NCBI RefSeq assembly: GCF_000622405.1
Contig: NZ_JASF01000005.1
Span: 1,178,001-1,242,000, forward strand
Length of the DNA: 64,000 nucleotides
DNA from: Sulfitobacter donghicola DSW-25 = KCTC 12864 = JCM 14565
GTDB taxonomy: Bacteria > Pseudomonadota > Alphaproteobacteria > Rhodobacterales > Rhodobacteraceae
Reading direction: 5' to 3'
Every line of letters starts with the position of its first letter. Position 1 is the stretch's first letter. Position numbers and translations under genes: made by a program. Below, in pieces: positions 27,419-35,823 of the stretch. The notes beneath the pieces were generated by a model that did no database searches, had not been told where the DNA came from, and saw nothing but the letters and a program-made list of their open reading frames with translations.

Positions 27419-28590
27419 CCAATCTTCGCGGCTGCATGGCGCCCTGCCCATGCGCCTGTCGCAAGGCATGCCGTGATCAAATAGCCTCCGGTGGGGGCTT
27501 CCCAATCCAACATTTCCCCCACAACATAGGTTGCTGGCATGCTTTGCAGCATCAACGTCTCATCCACCCCGCTCCACGCAACGCCCCCCGCGGTCGAGAT
27601 CGCCTCGTCCATGGGTCGAAGCCCTGAATGTTGCACAGGCACTGCTTTTATCAGTTTCGCCAATTGCTTTGGGTCTTTTGGCAGTGGCTTTGCCATCTCT
27701 TGCAGCAAGGCAATCTTTGCCGGATCCAGCTTGAGCACCTTTCGCATGTGGTTGGTGAGCGTGGCCTTGCCCTGAGGTTTGGACAGTTTCTTTCCAATGT
27801 TTTCCAGCGTTTGGTCGGGCGCCAGATCAACAACCAGTTGGTGGCCGTCCCTCACGCCGCGAGAAACGGAATAGACCCCTCCGCCTTCGATCCCCTGCCG
27901 CGATATGACCGCTTCGCCACGAGATGTGAAAGGGCCAGAGGATAGTGCAATCCCCTTCAACGCAAAGCCAAAATGTTTCTCCATAAAGGAGGACCAGTCG
28001 ATTTTGATCCCAGCATTGGCAGCCGAGAAGGGGGTCACTGGCACGTTTTTTGCCTGAAACGCCTCAGCCCAAACACCATCCGAACCCAATCTTTTCCAGC
28101 TTGCTCCGCCCAGCGCAAAAATCGTGACATCAGCACCCAGCGTTTGCACGCCCTCAGGGGTGTCAAAGCGCAGGCCGCCGTCGCTCCAACCCGTCCAGCG
28201 CCAACGCGTGTTAAACGTGACACCCAACGCATCAAGACGTCCAAGCCACGCACGCAGCAAAGGCGAAGCTTTCATCGCTTTTGGAAACACGCGGCCCGTT
28301 GAACCTGTGAACAGCTCTTGCCCCAACTCGGCTGCCCATAGCTTGATCTCATTCGGGCCAAAGGCTGCAATCATCGGGGCCAAATGCGGTGAAGCCTCGG
28401 TAAATGCTGCCAAAAATTGTTCGGGGGCCTCATCTTTGGTGATGTTCAAACCCGATTTCCCTGCCATCAGGAATTTACGTCCAACTGATGGCTTTGCCTC
28501 GCAAACTGTGACGGACACACCCGCCTTGGCCAATTCTTCGGCCGCCATTAGTCCCGCAGGGCCTGCGCCAATAATGATTGCTGTGTTCAT
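27415..28590 (-). CDS. BaiN/HI0933-family flavoprotein (NAD(P)/FAD-dependent oxidoreductase)
   Basis: The 391-residue protein opens with the FAD-binding AIIIGAGPAGLMAAEELAKAG and the family's VGRKFLMAGKSGLNIT. The middle contains FALGGASWKRLGSDG, and the end GGVAWSGVDETLMLQ and the second FAD contact GEMLDWEAPTGGYLITACLATG. It belongs to the HI0933/BaiN family (TIGR03862 branch). Some members reduce steroid or unsaturated substrates, but the substrate here is unknown. Its start overlaps the MscS stop by 4 bp; it is downstream in that operon. Confidence 0.9.
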   Translation of the reverse strand: MNTAIIIGAGPAGLMAAEELAKAGVSVTVCEAKPSVGRKFLMAGKSGLNITKDEAPEQFLAAFTEASPHLAPMIAAFGPNEIKLWAAELGQELFTGSTGRVFPKAMKASPLLRAWLGRLDALGVTFNTRWRWTGWSDGGLRFDTPEGVQTLGADVTIFALGGASWKRLGSDGVWAEAFQAKNVPVTPFSAANAGIKIDWSSFMEKHFGFALKGIALSSGPFTSRGEAVISRQGIEGGGVYSVSRGVRDGHQLVVDLAPDQTLENIGKKLSKPQGKATLTNHMRKVLKLDPAKIALLQEMAKPLPKDPKQLAKLIKAVPVQHSGLRPMDEAISTAGGVAWSGVDETLMLQSMPATYVVGEMLDWEAPTGGYLITACLATGAWAGRHAAAKIG

Positions 28591-29918
28591 GATGCGTCAG
28601 CAACCGGCAAGCCGCCTTTGATCTCTACAACTCGCTGCGGATAAGGGATGACAATGTCATTATCGCGAAGGGCGTTCCAGATCAGGAACAGCACATCAGA
28701 GGTGTATTTATTCGGGCCATCGTCAATGCCGTTCACCCAGAATTCCACCGCGAAATCGATGCCGCTATCACCAAATCCGCGCAATTCGCAATCTGGAGGA
28801 TACGGCAGGTCAAGGACCTCGGGGTGCTTTGCCACCGCAGCTTCGATGATGTCAGGGACAAGGTTAATGTCCGTGTCATAACTAACCGAGAATTCGGCCT
28901 CGTATCGGTTGGCTGAACCTGAGTCCGAATAGTTGACCACACGCGTTGTAATAAAGTCTTCGTTTGGAACAACGATCCAGCGGCCATCATAGGTTTCCAA
29001 GATAGCAGCCCGTGCGGTCATCTTGACGATAGTACCTGCTTCGCCGCCATCCAGCTCGACGTAGTCACCAACAGTTGCCTGCCCTTCGACCAACAGGATC
29101 ACACCCGAGATAAAGTTTGACGCAATCTTTTGCAGGCCAAAACCCAGACCAACACCAATGGCACCACCCAAGACGGCCAGCGCCCCTAGGTTAATCCCCA
29201 TGACATTCATCAGGATCAGGAACGCCGCGCCAAAAATCATGAACTCGACGACCTTGATCAAAAGCTGCCGCAACGATGGGCGCATCTCTTGCTTTTCAAT
29301 CAAGGCAGAGGTTTGGCTGTTTGACCATTGTCCCAGCCAGAACAGGATCGACCCTGCAATCACGCCACGCACAATCGAGATCAGGGAAAAGCGGATGTTC
29401 CCCACACCCACAACAGTTTCGGTCAGTTTGAGCGTGACAAGATCAAGCATGCCCAACGCATAAAGCCCCGCAATCGGCAGCAGAATAAAGCGGCCAAGAA
29501 GCTTTAGGAACGGGTCCGTCAGGATGTCGCGAACGAAAATACGCGCCGCGAGGAACATGAACACGCGCTTACCAAAGGCAATCACGGCACCGCTATCAAA
29601 GATGGACCTGACGATTTGCTCGCCGATCCCCGTCAACACATAGGCAAGCAGCGGTAGGACCAGCGGCAAGAATTGCAGCACAAATAGCCGCGAGGAGGTG
29701 AACAGGTTTTGCTTGTCGCCCGGATCAATCACCCTATGCAGCGTCGGCTTCACGCGCCGCGTGATGACAACAGCTAATAGATAGGCCCCAACCAAGATCC
29801 CAAACTGCGACCACGCAGCAGGACTCAGCAGCCACCCCATGGCCAACTCGTATCCCTGTACGCCATAGCCCGCGATTTGCTGAACGATGGGGGGATATTC
29901 AGAGAGGTCGAAATCCAT
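28587..29918 (-). CDS. MscS-family mechanosensitive channel
   Basis: The 443-residue protein has six or so membrane helices (about residues 30-50, 70-95, 110-140, 160-185, 215-240, 255-280). The pore helix region GALAVLGGAIGVGLGFGLQKIASNFISG matches TM3 of MscS, followed by a beta domain (VGDYVELDGGEAGTIVKMTARA) and the C-terminal vestibule. Such channels release osmolytes on hypo-osmotic shock. It is larger than MscS of E. coli, with extra N-terminal helices. It heads a two-gene overlap with the flavoprotein gene; 239 bp of upstream sequence separate it from the divergent small lipoprotein. Confidence 0.92.
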   Translation of the reverse strand: MDFDLSEYPPIVQQIAGYGVQGYELAMGWLLSPAAWSQFGILVGAYLLAVVITRRVKPTLHRVIDPGDKQNLFTSSRLFVLQFLPLVLPLLAYVLTGIGEQIVRSIFDSGAVIAFGKRVFMFLAARIFVRDILTDPFLKLLGRFILLPIAGLYALGMLDLVTLKLTETVVGVGNIRFSLISIVRGVIAGSILFWLGQWSNSQTSALIEKQEMRPSLRQLLIKVVEFMIFGAAFLILMNVMGINLGALAVLGGAIGVGLGFGLQKIASNFISGVILLVEGQATVGDYVELDGGEAGTIVKMTARAAILETYDGRWIVVPNEDFITTRVVNYSDSGSANRYEAEFSVSYDTDINLVPDIIEAAVAKHPEVLDLPYPPDCELRGFGDSGIDFAVEFWVNGIDDGPNKYTSDVLFLIWNALRDNDIVIPYPQRVVEIKGGLPVADAS

Positions 29919-30157
29919 GATGGTACCCTTAAATTAATTTTGGCTGCCCGATACTCTTGGCCTAGTGGTCAAATAGGATCAAGTCATCCATAGTTTGGCA
30001 GTAAATAATCAGGCCGAATTGCTTGATCTCTGCCTATACAGTGCTCTTGTCAGTGACTTTCCCCCTGTCACACGGCAAAGAGTATGCGAAGAATACAACC
30101 TGTGTTAAGCAAAGAAAAAGCCGCCGCCAAAGGCGCTACAACAAATGGAGCAGCAAA

Positions 30158-30232
30158 ATGCGTATCGCACTTATCCTCACTTCCCTATTGATGTTGGCCG
30201 CTTGTGATGTGCCGTTTGTTCCTTTGATCTAA
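30158..30232 (+). CDS. 24-residue predicted lipoprotein
   Basis: A very small frame encodes MRIALILTSLLMLAACDVPF followed by VPLI. It has a complete lipoprotein signal with the lipobox LAAC (C16). After processing only nine residues would remain. GGAG lies 7 nt before the ATG. It resembles entericidin-sized lipoproteins in size only; no toxin or antidote function can be read. The stop codon overlaps the end of the convergent crotonase gene by 4 bp, the same packing seen for other real genes in this window, which supports it being a gene. Confidence 0.6.
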   Translation: MRIALILTSLLMLAACDVPFVPLI

Positions 30233-30837
30233 CGACACATCTCTTTAATACCCTGCGCGATCTCAGCGGATGCCGATACGGTATCCGCACAAAGAGATTG
30301 TGCCGTCTCTAGCAGAACATCCCCCTCAACAACGCGGTCTATCAACCCGAACGACAGCGCCTCATCGGTTGGGATTTTCTGACCACCCATCAGGATCAAT
30401 TTCGTTCGGGATGGGCCAATCAGTACGGCCATGCGCGCCGGATCACTGGGTTGTGGTAAAAAGCCCAGTTTCATCACCGGATAAAAGAACTTGGCCCCCG
30501 GAACGGCGATGCGAATATCGCAGGCCAGCGCCATGCCCATCGCCCCACCAGCCAACGTGCCGTTCAAGGCGGCAATCGTCAGCCCTGGCAGCGCGGCGAT
30601 CGCGCCTGACAGACGTTCCCACAGGTCAGACACAGCGAGGCCAGCACGCGCCGCCTCTAGGTCGGCCCCCGCGCTAAACACCTTGCCGCGCCCTGTTAGG
30701 ATAACGGCACGCGCTTCGCCTGCGCTTTCCATGATTTCGCATAGCTCGCGCAGCATGGCTTCGGTAAGGGAGTTTGCCTTGTCCGGACGGTTTAACGTTA
30801 CCGTCCAGATGCCGTCATTTTGGTCTAGTTCAATCAT
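30229..30837 (-). CDS. Enoyl-CoA hydratase/isomerase family protein lacking both catalytic glutamates
   Basis: A 202-residue crotonase fold: VTLNRPDKANSLTEAM, the first oxyanion loop FSAGADLEA, and the second GTLAGGAMGMALACD. Hydratases carry a glutamate in GGCELAM and another in QPE; here these positions are glycine (G101) and valine (V121 in FYPVMKLG). The protein also lacks about 50 C-terminal residues of typical hydratases. It may be an isomerase, thioesterase or hydrolase of the superfamily, or a non-catalytic member. Its start overlaps the SDR stop by 4 bp (ATGA), so the two are co-translated. Confidence 0.85.
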   Translation of the reverse strand: MIELDQNDGIWTVTLNRPDKANSLTEAMLRELCEIMESAGEARAVILTGRGKVFSAGADLEAARAGLAVSDLWERLSGAIAALPGLTIAALNGTLAGGAMGMALACDIRIAVPGAKFFYPVMKLGFLPQPSDPARMAVLIGPSRTKLILMGGQKIPTDEALSFGLIDRVVEGDVLLETAQSLCADTVSASAEIAQGIKEMCR

Positions 30838-31583
30838 ATCAGCCCTACAGCCCGTCGAATTGTGTCTTCCCTCAGCGAGATTTCCTCGCCGAGATATTGA
30901 TCCGCTTCAGCGCTACACATCCAAAGCAAACATTTTGCTGGCCAGTCTGCGGGAATATGCACGTCCCAATCCAACTGGCTGACAGGGTTAATGCCTGATG
31001 CTTTGATCACCCGCTGCATTTCGGTTGCGACAGTCCCAGGAGACAGGCCAATAGCGCGAATGCCATTCGCGGCCTCTTCCAAATGCAAAGAGCGGTTCAG
31101 CATGTTCACCGCCGCCTTTGATGTGCAATACGCGCTCCACCCCTCAATGGCGTTATGGGCGGCCCCCGAACTGATGGTGAGGACAGAGCCTCCGCCCTGC
31201 GCCTTGAGCGCGGGAAGGGCAGCATGAACGCCGTTAAAGACACCCTTTACGTTGATATCAATCAGCTGGCCCCATGCATCTGGATCAGCTGCGCCCAGAT
31301 GGCTGATCGGATCCACAACGCCTGCGTTATTGATCAACACGTCCAAGCCACCAAATGCCTGAACCGTTGTCGCAACCGCCGATGACATTTCGCCATAGCG
31401 CGCAACGTTGCATGGAATCGCAATGGCGCGGTCACCAATTTCACCCGCAAGGGCAGCGATATCATCTTGAGAGCGCGCCAAAAGAGCGACGTTTGCGCCT
31501 GCACTGGCGAAAACCCGCGCAGCAGCAGCCCCGATCCCGCGGCTTGCCCCTGTGATCATTACTGTTTTTGAGGTCATATCCAT
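30834..31583 (-). CDS. Short-chain dehydrogenase/reductase
   Basis: A 249-residue classical SDR: cofactor motif TGASRGIGAAAARVF, NNAG (LINNAGVVDP), catalytic serine in ISSGAAHNA and YxxxK in SAYCTSKAA. The arginine after the first glycine motif (LARSQDD) suggests NADP(H). The substrate is unknown. The start at 31583 has GGGAGA 6 nt upstream; the frame is open to 31604. It is followed by the crotonase gene, and the pair may act on one acyl or carbonyl substrate. Confidence 0.9.
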   Translation of the reverse strand: MDMTSKTVMITGASRGIGAAAARVFASAGANVALLARSQDDIAALAGEIGDRAIAIPCNVARYGEMSSAVATTVQAFGGLDVLINNAGVVDPISHLGAADPDAWGQLIDINVKGVFNGVHAALPALKAQGGGSVLTISSGAAHNAIEGWSAYCTSKAAVNMLNRSLHLEEAANGIRAIGLSPGTVATEMQRVIKASGINPVSQLDWDVHIPADWPAKCLLWMCSAEADQYLGEEISLREDTIRRAVGLI

Positions 31584-31735
31584 TCGTATTCTCCCATAAA
31601 TCACCGGATTTGAGTCGGCATTTCCTTGTTCGTACCTTGCCAGAGCGGCAACAACCAGCCTGTGCCGCCCTCTTGACCCTAAACGCAGTTTGCCAGACGC
31701 TGGGATAAAGAATTGAAAGACGAGGAATTTTTATC

Positions 31736-33271
31736 ATGTCGCCCAGCCGATCTTTTTTAGCGTCTACAGCATTTGGCCTGTCGTTAGCGGCCACAACAGC
31801 CTCAGCCGATCTCACCTCTGCCGAAGTCTGGGGGGACTGGCGCGAATACCTTGAGGGTATGGGATATTCGGTCACTGCAAACGAAACCACATCCGGTGAT
31901 ACCCTTTCTGTTGCTGACATTGTTGTTCAAATCAATGGTGGTCCAGATATCAAAGAGATGTCGATCAGCATGGGAAGCGTTGATTTTGTACAGGGCGGTG
32001 ACGGTACCGTTGAAGTTGTCATGCCAACCACGCTTCCGATCGAGATTAATATTTCACCCGAAAGCACGGAACGTCCGGCGAAAATCGCGTTAAACTATTC
32101 TCAAAGCGGTCAGCGCATGCTGGTGAGCGGTGATCCAAAAGCGATGGAATATGACTATAGCGCCGAAACCTTTGGGCTGGATTTGACCAGCTTAACCATC
32201 GACGGAACTGCGTTTAATCAAGACACCGCCAAATTCTCCTTAACCGGCAACTCGATTACGTCTTTGACCAAAGTATCAGTCGCCGAAACCCGCAGCTATG
32301 ATCAAAGCATAAAATGGGGCGACATCGCCTATGATCTGTTTTTCAAATCCCCTGACAGCGTCGAGGCAATGACCGTTAACACCGTTGCAAAGAATCTGGA
32401 TTTCTCTGGGATCAGCACAATTCCTGCCGACGGCATGGATATGTCTCAGGAAATGGCCGCAATGCTTGCTTCTGGTTTTGGGTTCAAAGGGAACTTCACG
32501 ACCCAAGGCACCGAGACGAAGATGGAGATCACCTCCGAAGACGGAACATCAAAGATCAAAACCGGTTCTGGCAGCTCGGCTTTCGCGGTTTCGATGGGGG
32601 CTGAGGGCATCCACTATGATGTAGAAGCCTCCGGCGTTCAGATCGGAGGTCAGCTGGCTGGCGTCCCTTTCCCCCTGTTTATGGAAATGGAGAACTCGGG
32701 CTTTGAGCTGGCAATGCCGGTATTGAAATCAGATGATCCGCAGGACGTTTCGCTTGCGCTGAACATGACCAACCTCTCAATGTCCGATATCATCTGGGCG
32801 CTGTTTGATCCATCCAGCCAGCTGCCCCGTGATCCCGCGACGATCGCCGTTGACCTAAGCGGTAAGGTCAAGGTGTTGGTCGACACATTTGCACCCGAAG
32901 CGGTTCAAGAAATGGTGAAACGGGGCGAGACCGCGGGTGAATTGGAGGCCTTGAAAATCGAACGGATTCTAGTTGATGCTGTTGGTGCAAAGGTGGATGC
33001 AACTGGTGATCTGACTTTTGATAACAGCGACAAAACCACCTTGCCGGGCTTTCCGAAACCTGTCGGCGACATCAACATCAACCTATCCGGTGCAAATGCT
33101 TTGATCGACAAACTGGTTGCCATGGGCATGTTGCCACCAGAACAAGTGATGGGCGCGCGGATGATGATGGGTGTCTTTGCGGTACCAGGTGATGCGCCTG
33201 ACACATTGAAATCAAAGATCGAGTTTAACGAAGAAGGTCACATTTTGGCCAATGGCCAGCGCTTGAAATAG
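31736..33271 (+). CDS. DUF2125 exported protein
   Basis: A 511-residue protein with a signal peptide (AFGLSLAATTASA, cleavage near residue 24) and a long beta-rich body of the DUF2125 family found in Rhizobiales and Rhodobacterales. Recurrent strand-turn units (for example VSMGAEGIHYDVEASGVQ) suggest an extended beta structure in the periplasm. Function is unknown. GAGGA lies about 9 nt before the ATG. It is divergent from the SDR gene and ends in a good terminator, so it is monocistronic. Confidence 0.85.
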   Translation: MSPSRSFLASTAFGLSLAATTASADLTSAEVWGDWREYLEGMGYSVTANETTSGDTLSVADIVVQINGGPDIKEMSISMGSVDFVQGGDGTVEVVMPTTLPIEINISPESTERPAKIALNYSQSGQRMLVSGDPKAMEYDYSAETFGLDLTSLTIDGTAFNQDTAKFSLTGNSITSLTKVSVAETRSYDQSIKWGDIAYDLFFKSPDSVEAMTVNTVAKNLDFSGISTIPADGMDMSQEMAAMLASGFGFKGNFTTQGTETKMEITSEDGTSKIKTGSGSSAFAVSMGAEGIHYDVEASGVQIGGQLAGVPFPLFMEMENSGFELAMPVLKSDDPQDVSLALNMTNLSMSDIIWALFDPSSQLPRDPATIAVDLSGKVKVLVDTFAPEAVQEMVKRGETAGELEALKIERILVDAVGAKVDATGDLTFDNSDKTTLPGFPKPVGDININLSGANALIDKLVAMGMLPPEQVMGARMMMGVFAVPGDAPDTLKSKIEFNEEGHILANGQRLK

Positions 33272-33296
33272 GCTCTTAGCATTCTTGCAAGTGATC

Positions 33297-33329
33297 AGGC
33301 GGCCCAACGCGGGTCGCCTTTTCTTTTTG
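33297..33329 (+). terminator. Rho-independent terminator of the DUF2125 gene
   Basis: A 9-bp stem (AGGCGGCCC with GGGTCGCCT, one G-U pair) has a 5-nt loop and is followed by TTTCTTTTTG. Confidence 0.85.
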
Positions 33330-33390
33330 TTCACGCCCTTGCGGGTAAAGGTTACCACCGCTACCTCTATCCTCTAATCAGGAGAGAACG

Positions 33391-34737
33391 ATGACCCAAG
33401 CCCTTGATGCCTTAACAGCCCAGATGCTGGACGCCGCCAAATCGGCTGGTGCAGATAATGCTGATGCCATGGCTGTTCGCGGAACCTCCCTATCGGTCGA
33501 TGTCCGCGCAGGCGCGTTGGAAGAGGCCCAGCGCGAGGAAGGCACAGACATCGGGCTACGCGTATTTGTCGGGCAACGAAGCGCCATCGTTTCGGCCTCC
33601 GATACCTCATCGCGCACGCTATCTGAGATGGCTGAACGCGCCGTGGCTATGGCCAAGGAAGCGCCCGAAAACCCCTATGCTGGATTGGCTGCAAAAGATC
33701 AGATTGTTCAGGACTGGGATGCTTCCACGCTAGAGCTGTTTGACCCCACAGATGAACCCGCGCCTGCGGCCCTGCAGCAGGACGCCGCCGAGGCCGAGGC
33801 AGCCGCCCTAGAGATTGAGGGCATCACGCAGGTGCAATCCGCCAGCGCCGGCTATGGCGCACGCGAAGTGTTTTTGGCGGGATCAAACGGGTTTTCAGGA
33901 GGCTACCAGCGTTCAGATCGCGGACTTAGTTGTGTCGCGATTGCGGGAACTGGCACCGGCATGGAGCGTGACTATGACGGTGATAGCCGCATTTTTCAAA
34001 GCGATTTGCGCAGTGCTTCTGAGATCGGGCGCAGCGCAGCCGAGCGGGCCTTGCAACGATTAGATGCACGCAAACCGCCAACAGGTTCTTTTCCCGTGTT
34101 ATTCGACGAACGTGTTTCCACCACGTTAATCGGCCATTTGTTGGGTGCCATCAACGGTAGCGCCATTACCCGCGGGGCATCCTTCCTGCGCGATGCGATG
34201 GACACCCAAGTCTTGCCCAAAGGCCTATCCCTTATCGAGGACCCGCACCGCCCACGCATCACAGGCAGCCGACCTTTTGATGGCGAGTTTTTGCCAACGC
34301 AAAAACGTGCCATTATCGAAGATGGTATCCTAAAAAGCTGGACACTTGATCTTGCCACGGGGCGTCAATTGGACCTGCCCTCGACAGGGAACGCCGCGCG
34401 CGGCACCGGTTCTGGCCCCTCACCAAACCCATGGAACATGGCGCTCACCCAAGGTACCTCTAGTCGTGAGGATTTGATCCGCGATATGGGAACGGGGCTG
34501 CTGGTCACCTCGATGATCGGCTCTACGATCAATCCCAATACAGGCGATTATTCACGTGGCGCAGCGGGGCTGTGGGTTGAGAATGGTGAGGTGACGCATG
34601 CCATCAACGAATGCACAATCGCAGGCAACTTGCGCGATATGCTGTTGGCTATGATCCCTGCAAATGACGCCAGAACCCACCTAAGCCGTGTTGTGCCGTC
34701 ACTATTGGTGCCGGGGATGACCATTGCCGGCAACTGA
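33391..34737 (+). CDS. pmbA: TldE/PmbA metalloprotease-family protein
   Basis: TldD and TldE (PmbA) form a protease that trims modified peptides such as microcin B17 and CcdA. The 448-residue protein has the family's N-terminal RGTSLSVDVRAGALEEAQREEGTDIGLRVF region in two parts, the middle GYGAREVFLAGSNG, and the C-terminal TGLLVTSMIGSTINPNTGDYSRGAAGLWVENGE in succession. It lacks the HExxxH zinc site, as expected for TldE; the tldD partner is not in the window. AGGAGA precedes the ATG. It overlaps cysQ by 14 bp. Confidence 0.92.
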   Translation: MTQALDALTAQMLDAAKSAGADNADAMAVRGTSLSVDVRAGALEEAQREEGTDIGLRVFVGQRSAIVSASDTSSRTLSEMAERAVAMAKEAPENPYAGLAAKDQIVQDWDASTLELFDPTDEPAPAALQQDAAEAEAAALEIEGITQVQSASAGYGAREVFLAGSNGFSGGYQRSDRGLSCVAIAGTGTGMERDYDGDSRIFQSDLRSASEIGRSAAERALQRLDARKPPTGSFPVLFDERVSTTLIGHLLGAINGSAITRGASFLRDAMDTQVLPKGLSLIEDPHRPRITGSRPFDGEFLPTQKRAIIEDGILKSWTLDLATGRQLDLPSTGNAARGTGSGPSPNPWNMALTQGTSSREDLIRDMGTGLLVTSMIGSTINPNTGDYSRGAAGLWVENGEVTHAINECTIAGNLRDMLLAMIPANDARTHLSRVVPSLLVPGMTIAGN

Positions 34738-35500
34738 TCTACCCCTTTTGATTGATGCGGTGCGTATGGCTGGCCGTGTCGCGACCAGCTTTGTCGGGAA
34801 ATCCGCCAAGCGCTGGGATAAACCCGATGGTGCGGGCCCCGTAACCGAGGCAGATTTGGCCGTAAACGATCTGCTTCAACAGGTGCTTCTCAGGTCGCGC
34901 CCAGATTATGGCTGGCTATCGGAGGAAACCGAGGATGGCACGGTCAGGCTTGGCCATGATCGCGTCTTTATCGTCGATCCCATTGACGGCACGCGCAGCT
35001 TTACCGAAGGGGCAAACACATGGGCCCATGCTATTGCTGTGGCAGAACATGGTGAAGTAACAGCGGCCGTTGTATATCTTCCATTGCGCAACCTTCTGTA
35101 TACAGCTTCCCGTGGCGGCGGAGCCCAGCTGAATGGTGTTCCCATCATGGCCTCAGGCAATGATACCCTATCCAAGTCTAGTATTTTGGCGGCAAAGCCA
35201 GTTATGGCAGGTACGGTTTGGCGCGAAGGTGTTTGCCCGCCGTTTACACCCGCCTATCGGCCTTCGCTCGCCTACCGGTTGGGTCTGGTCGCACAGGCCA
35301 AATTTGATGCCATGCTCACGTTGCGACCCAGTTGGGAATGGGACATCGCGGCGGGCGCTCTTATCGTAGCAGAAGCAGGTGGCACCGTTACCAACCAACG
35401 CGGCGCGCCCCTGCGGTTTAACTCGGCTGATCCACGGTTGGACGGTGTTGTCGCAGGAGGCAATGCGATTCACACGGCGGTAATGGATGCGCTGGCATAA
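34724..35500 (+). CDS. cysQ: 3'(2'),5'-bisphosphate nucleotidase CysQ / inositol monophosphatase family
   Basis: A 258-residue lithium-sensitive phosphatase fold with the metal-binding LSEETEDG, DPIDGTRSFTEG and the late WEWDIAAGALIVAEAGG. CysQ removes PAP made in sulfate assimilation and sulfo-transfer; inositol or NADP phosphatase activity cannot be excluded. The likely start is a TTG at 34724, which has GGGGA 6 nt upstream and gives the family's MPATDLPLL-type N-terminus; the first ATG would be at 34766. The start lies inside pmbA. It begins the cysQ-DUF4170-waaA-lpxK run. Confidence 0.88.
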   Translation: MPATDLPLLIDAVRMAGRVATSFVGKSAKRWDKPDGAGPVTEADLAVNDLLQQVLLRSRPDYGWLSEETEDGTVRLGHDRVFIVDPIDGTRSFTEGANTWAHAIAVAEHGEVTAAVVYLPLRNLLYTASRGGGAQLNGVPIMASGNDTLSKSSILAAKPVMAGTVWREGVCPPFTPAYRPSLAYRLGLVAQAKFDAMLTLRPSWEWDIAAGALIVAEAGGTVTNQRGAPLRFNSADPRLDGVVAGGNAIHTAVMDALA

Positions 35501-35573
35501 AGGTTTGTCACCTTGACGGCACTAGGCATCGCCGTGCAAACAGACTTTACGTATAATCAAAGGACCTGATCCC

Positions 35574-35816
35574 ATGACACAACGCCTGCACCTCGTATTT
35601 GGTGGAGAGCTGGTAACCCCCAGCGAAAACACCTTTAAAAACGTCGATGATATTCATGTCGTTGGCATTTTTCCCAACTATGATGCGGCATATGATGCAT
35701 GGAAAAACGAAGCCCAGCGCACTGTAGACAACGCACATATGCGTTATTTCATTGCCCACCTGCACCGCCTTCGCGACGAAGAGGCGGCGGCCTCCTCAAC
35801 CGAAGAACTAGGCTAA
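35574..35816 (+). CDS. DUF4170 small protein
   Basis: An 80-residue soluble protein: RLHLVFGGELVTPSENTFKN, then VVGIFPNYDAAYDAWKNEAQ and RYFIAHLHRL. This is the DUF4170 family, which in Rhodobacterales and Rhizobiales sits between cysQ and Kdo transferase genes. Function is unknown; the placement suggests a link to envelope assembly. AAAGGA lies upstream of the ATG. The next gene follows after 7 bp. Confidence 0.88.
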   Translation: MTQRLHLVFGGELVTPSENTFKNVDDIHVVGIFPNYDAAYDAWKNEAQRTVDNAHMRYFIAHLHRLRDEEAAASSTEELG

Positions 35817-35823
35817 GCCCGAG

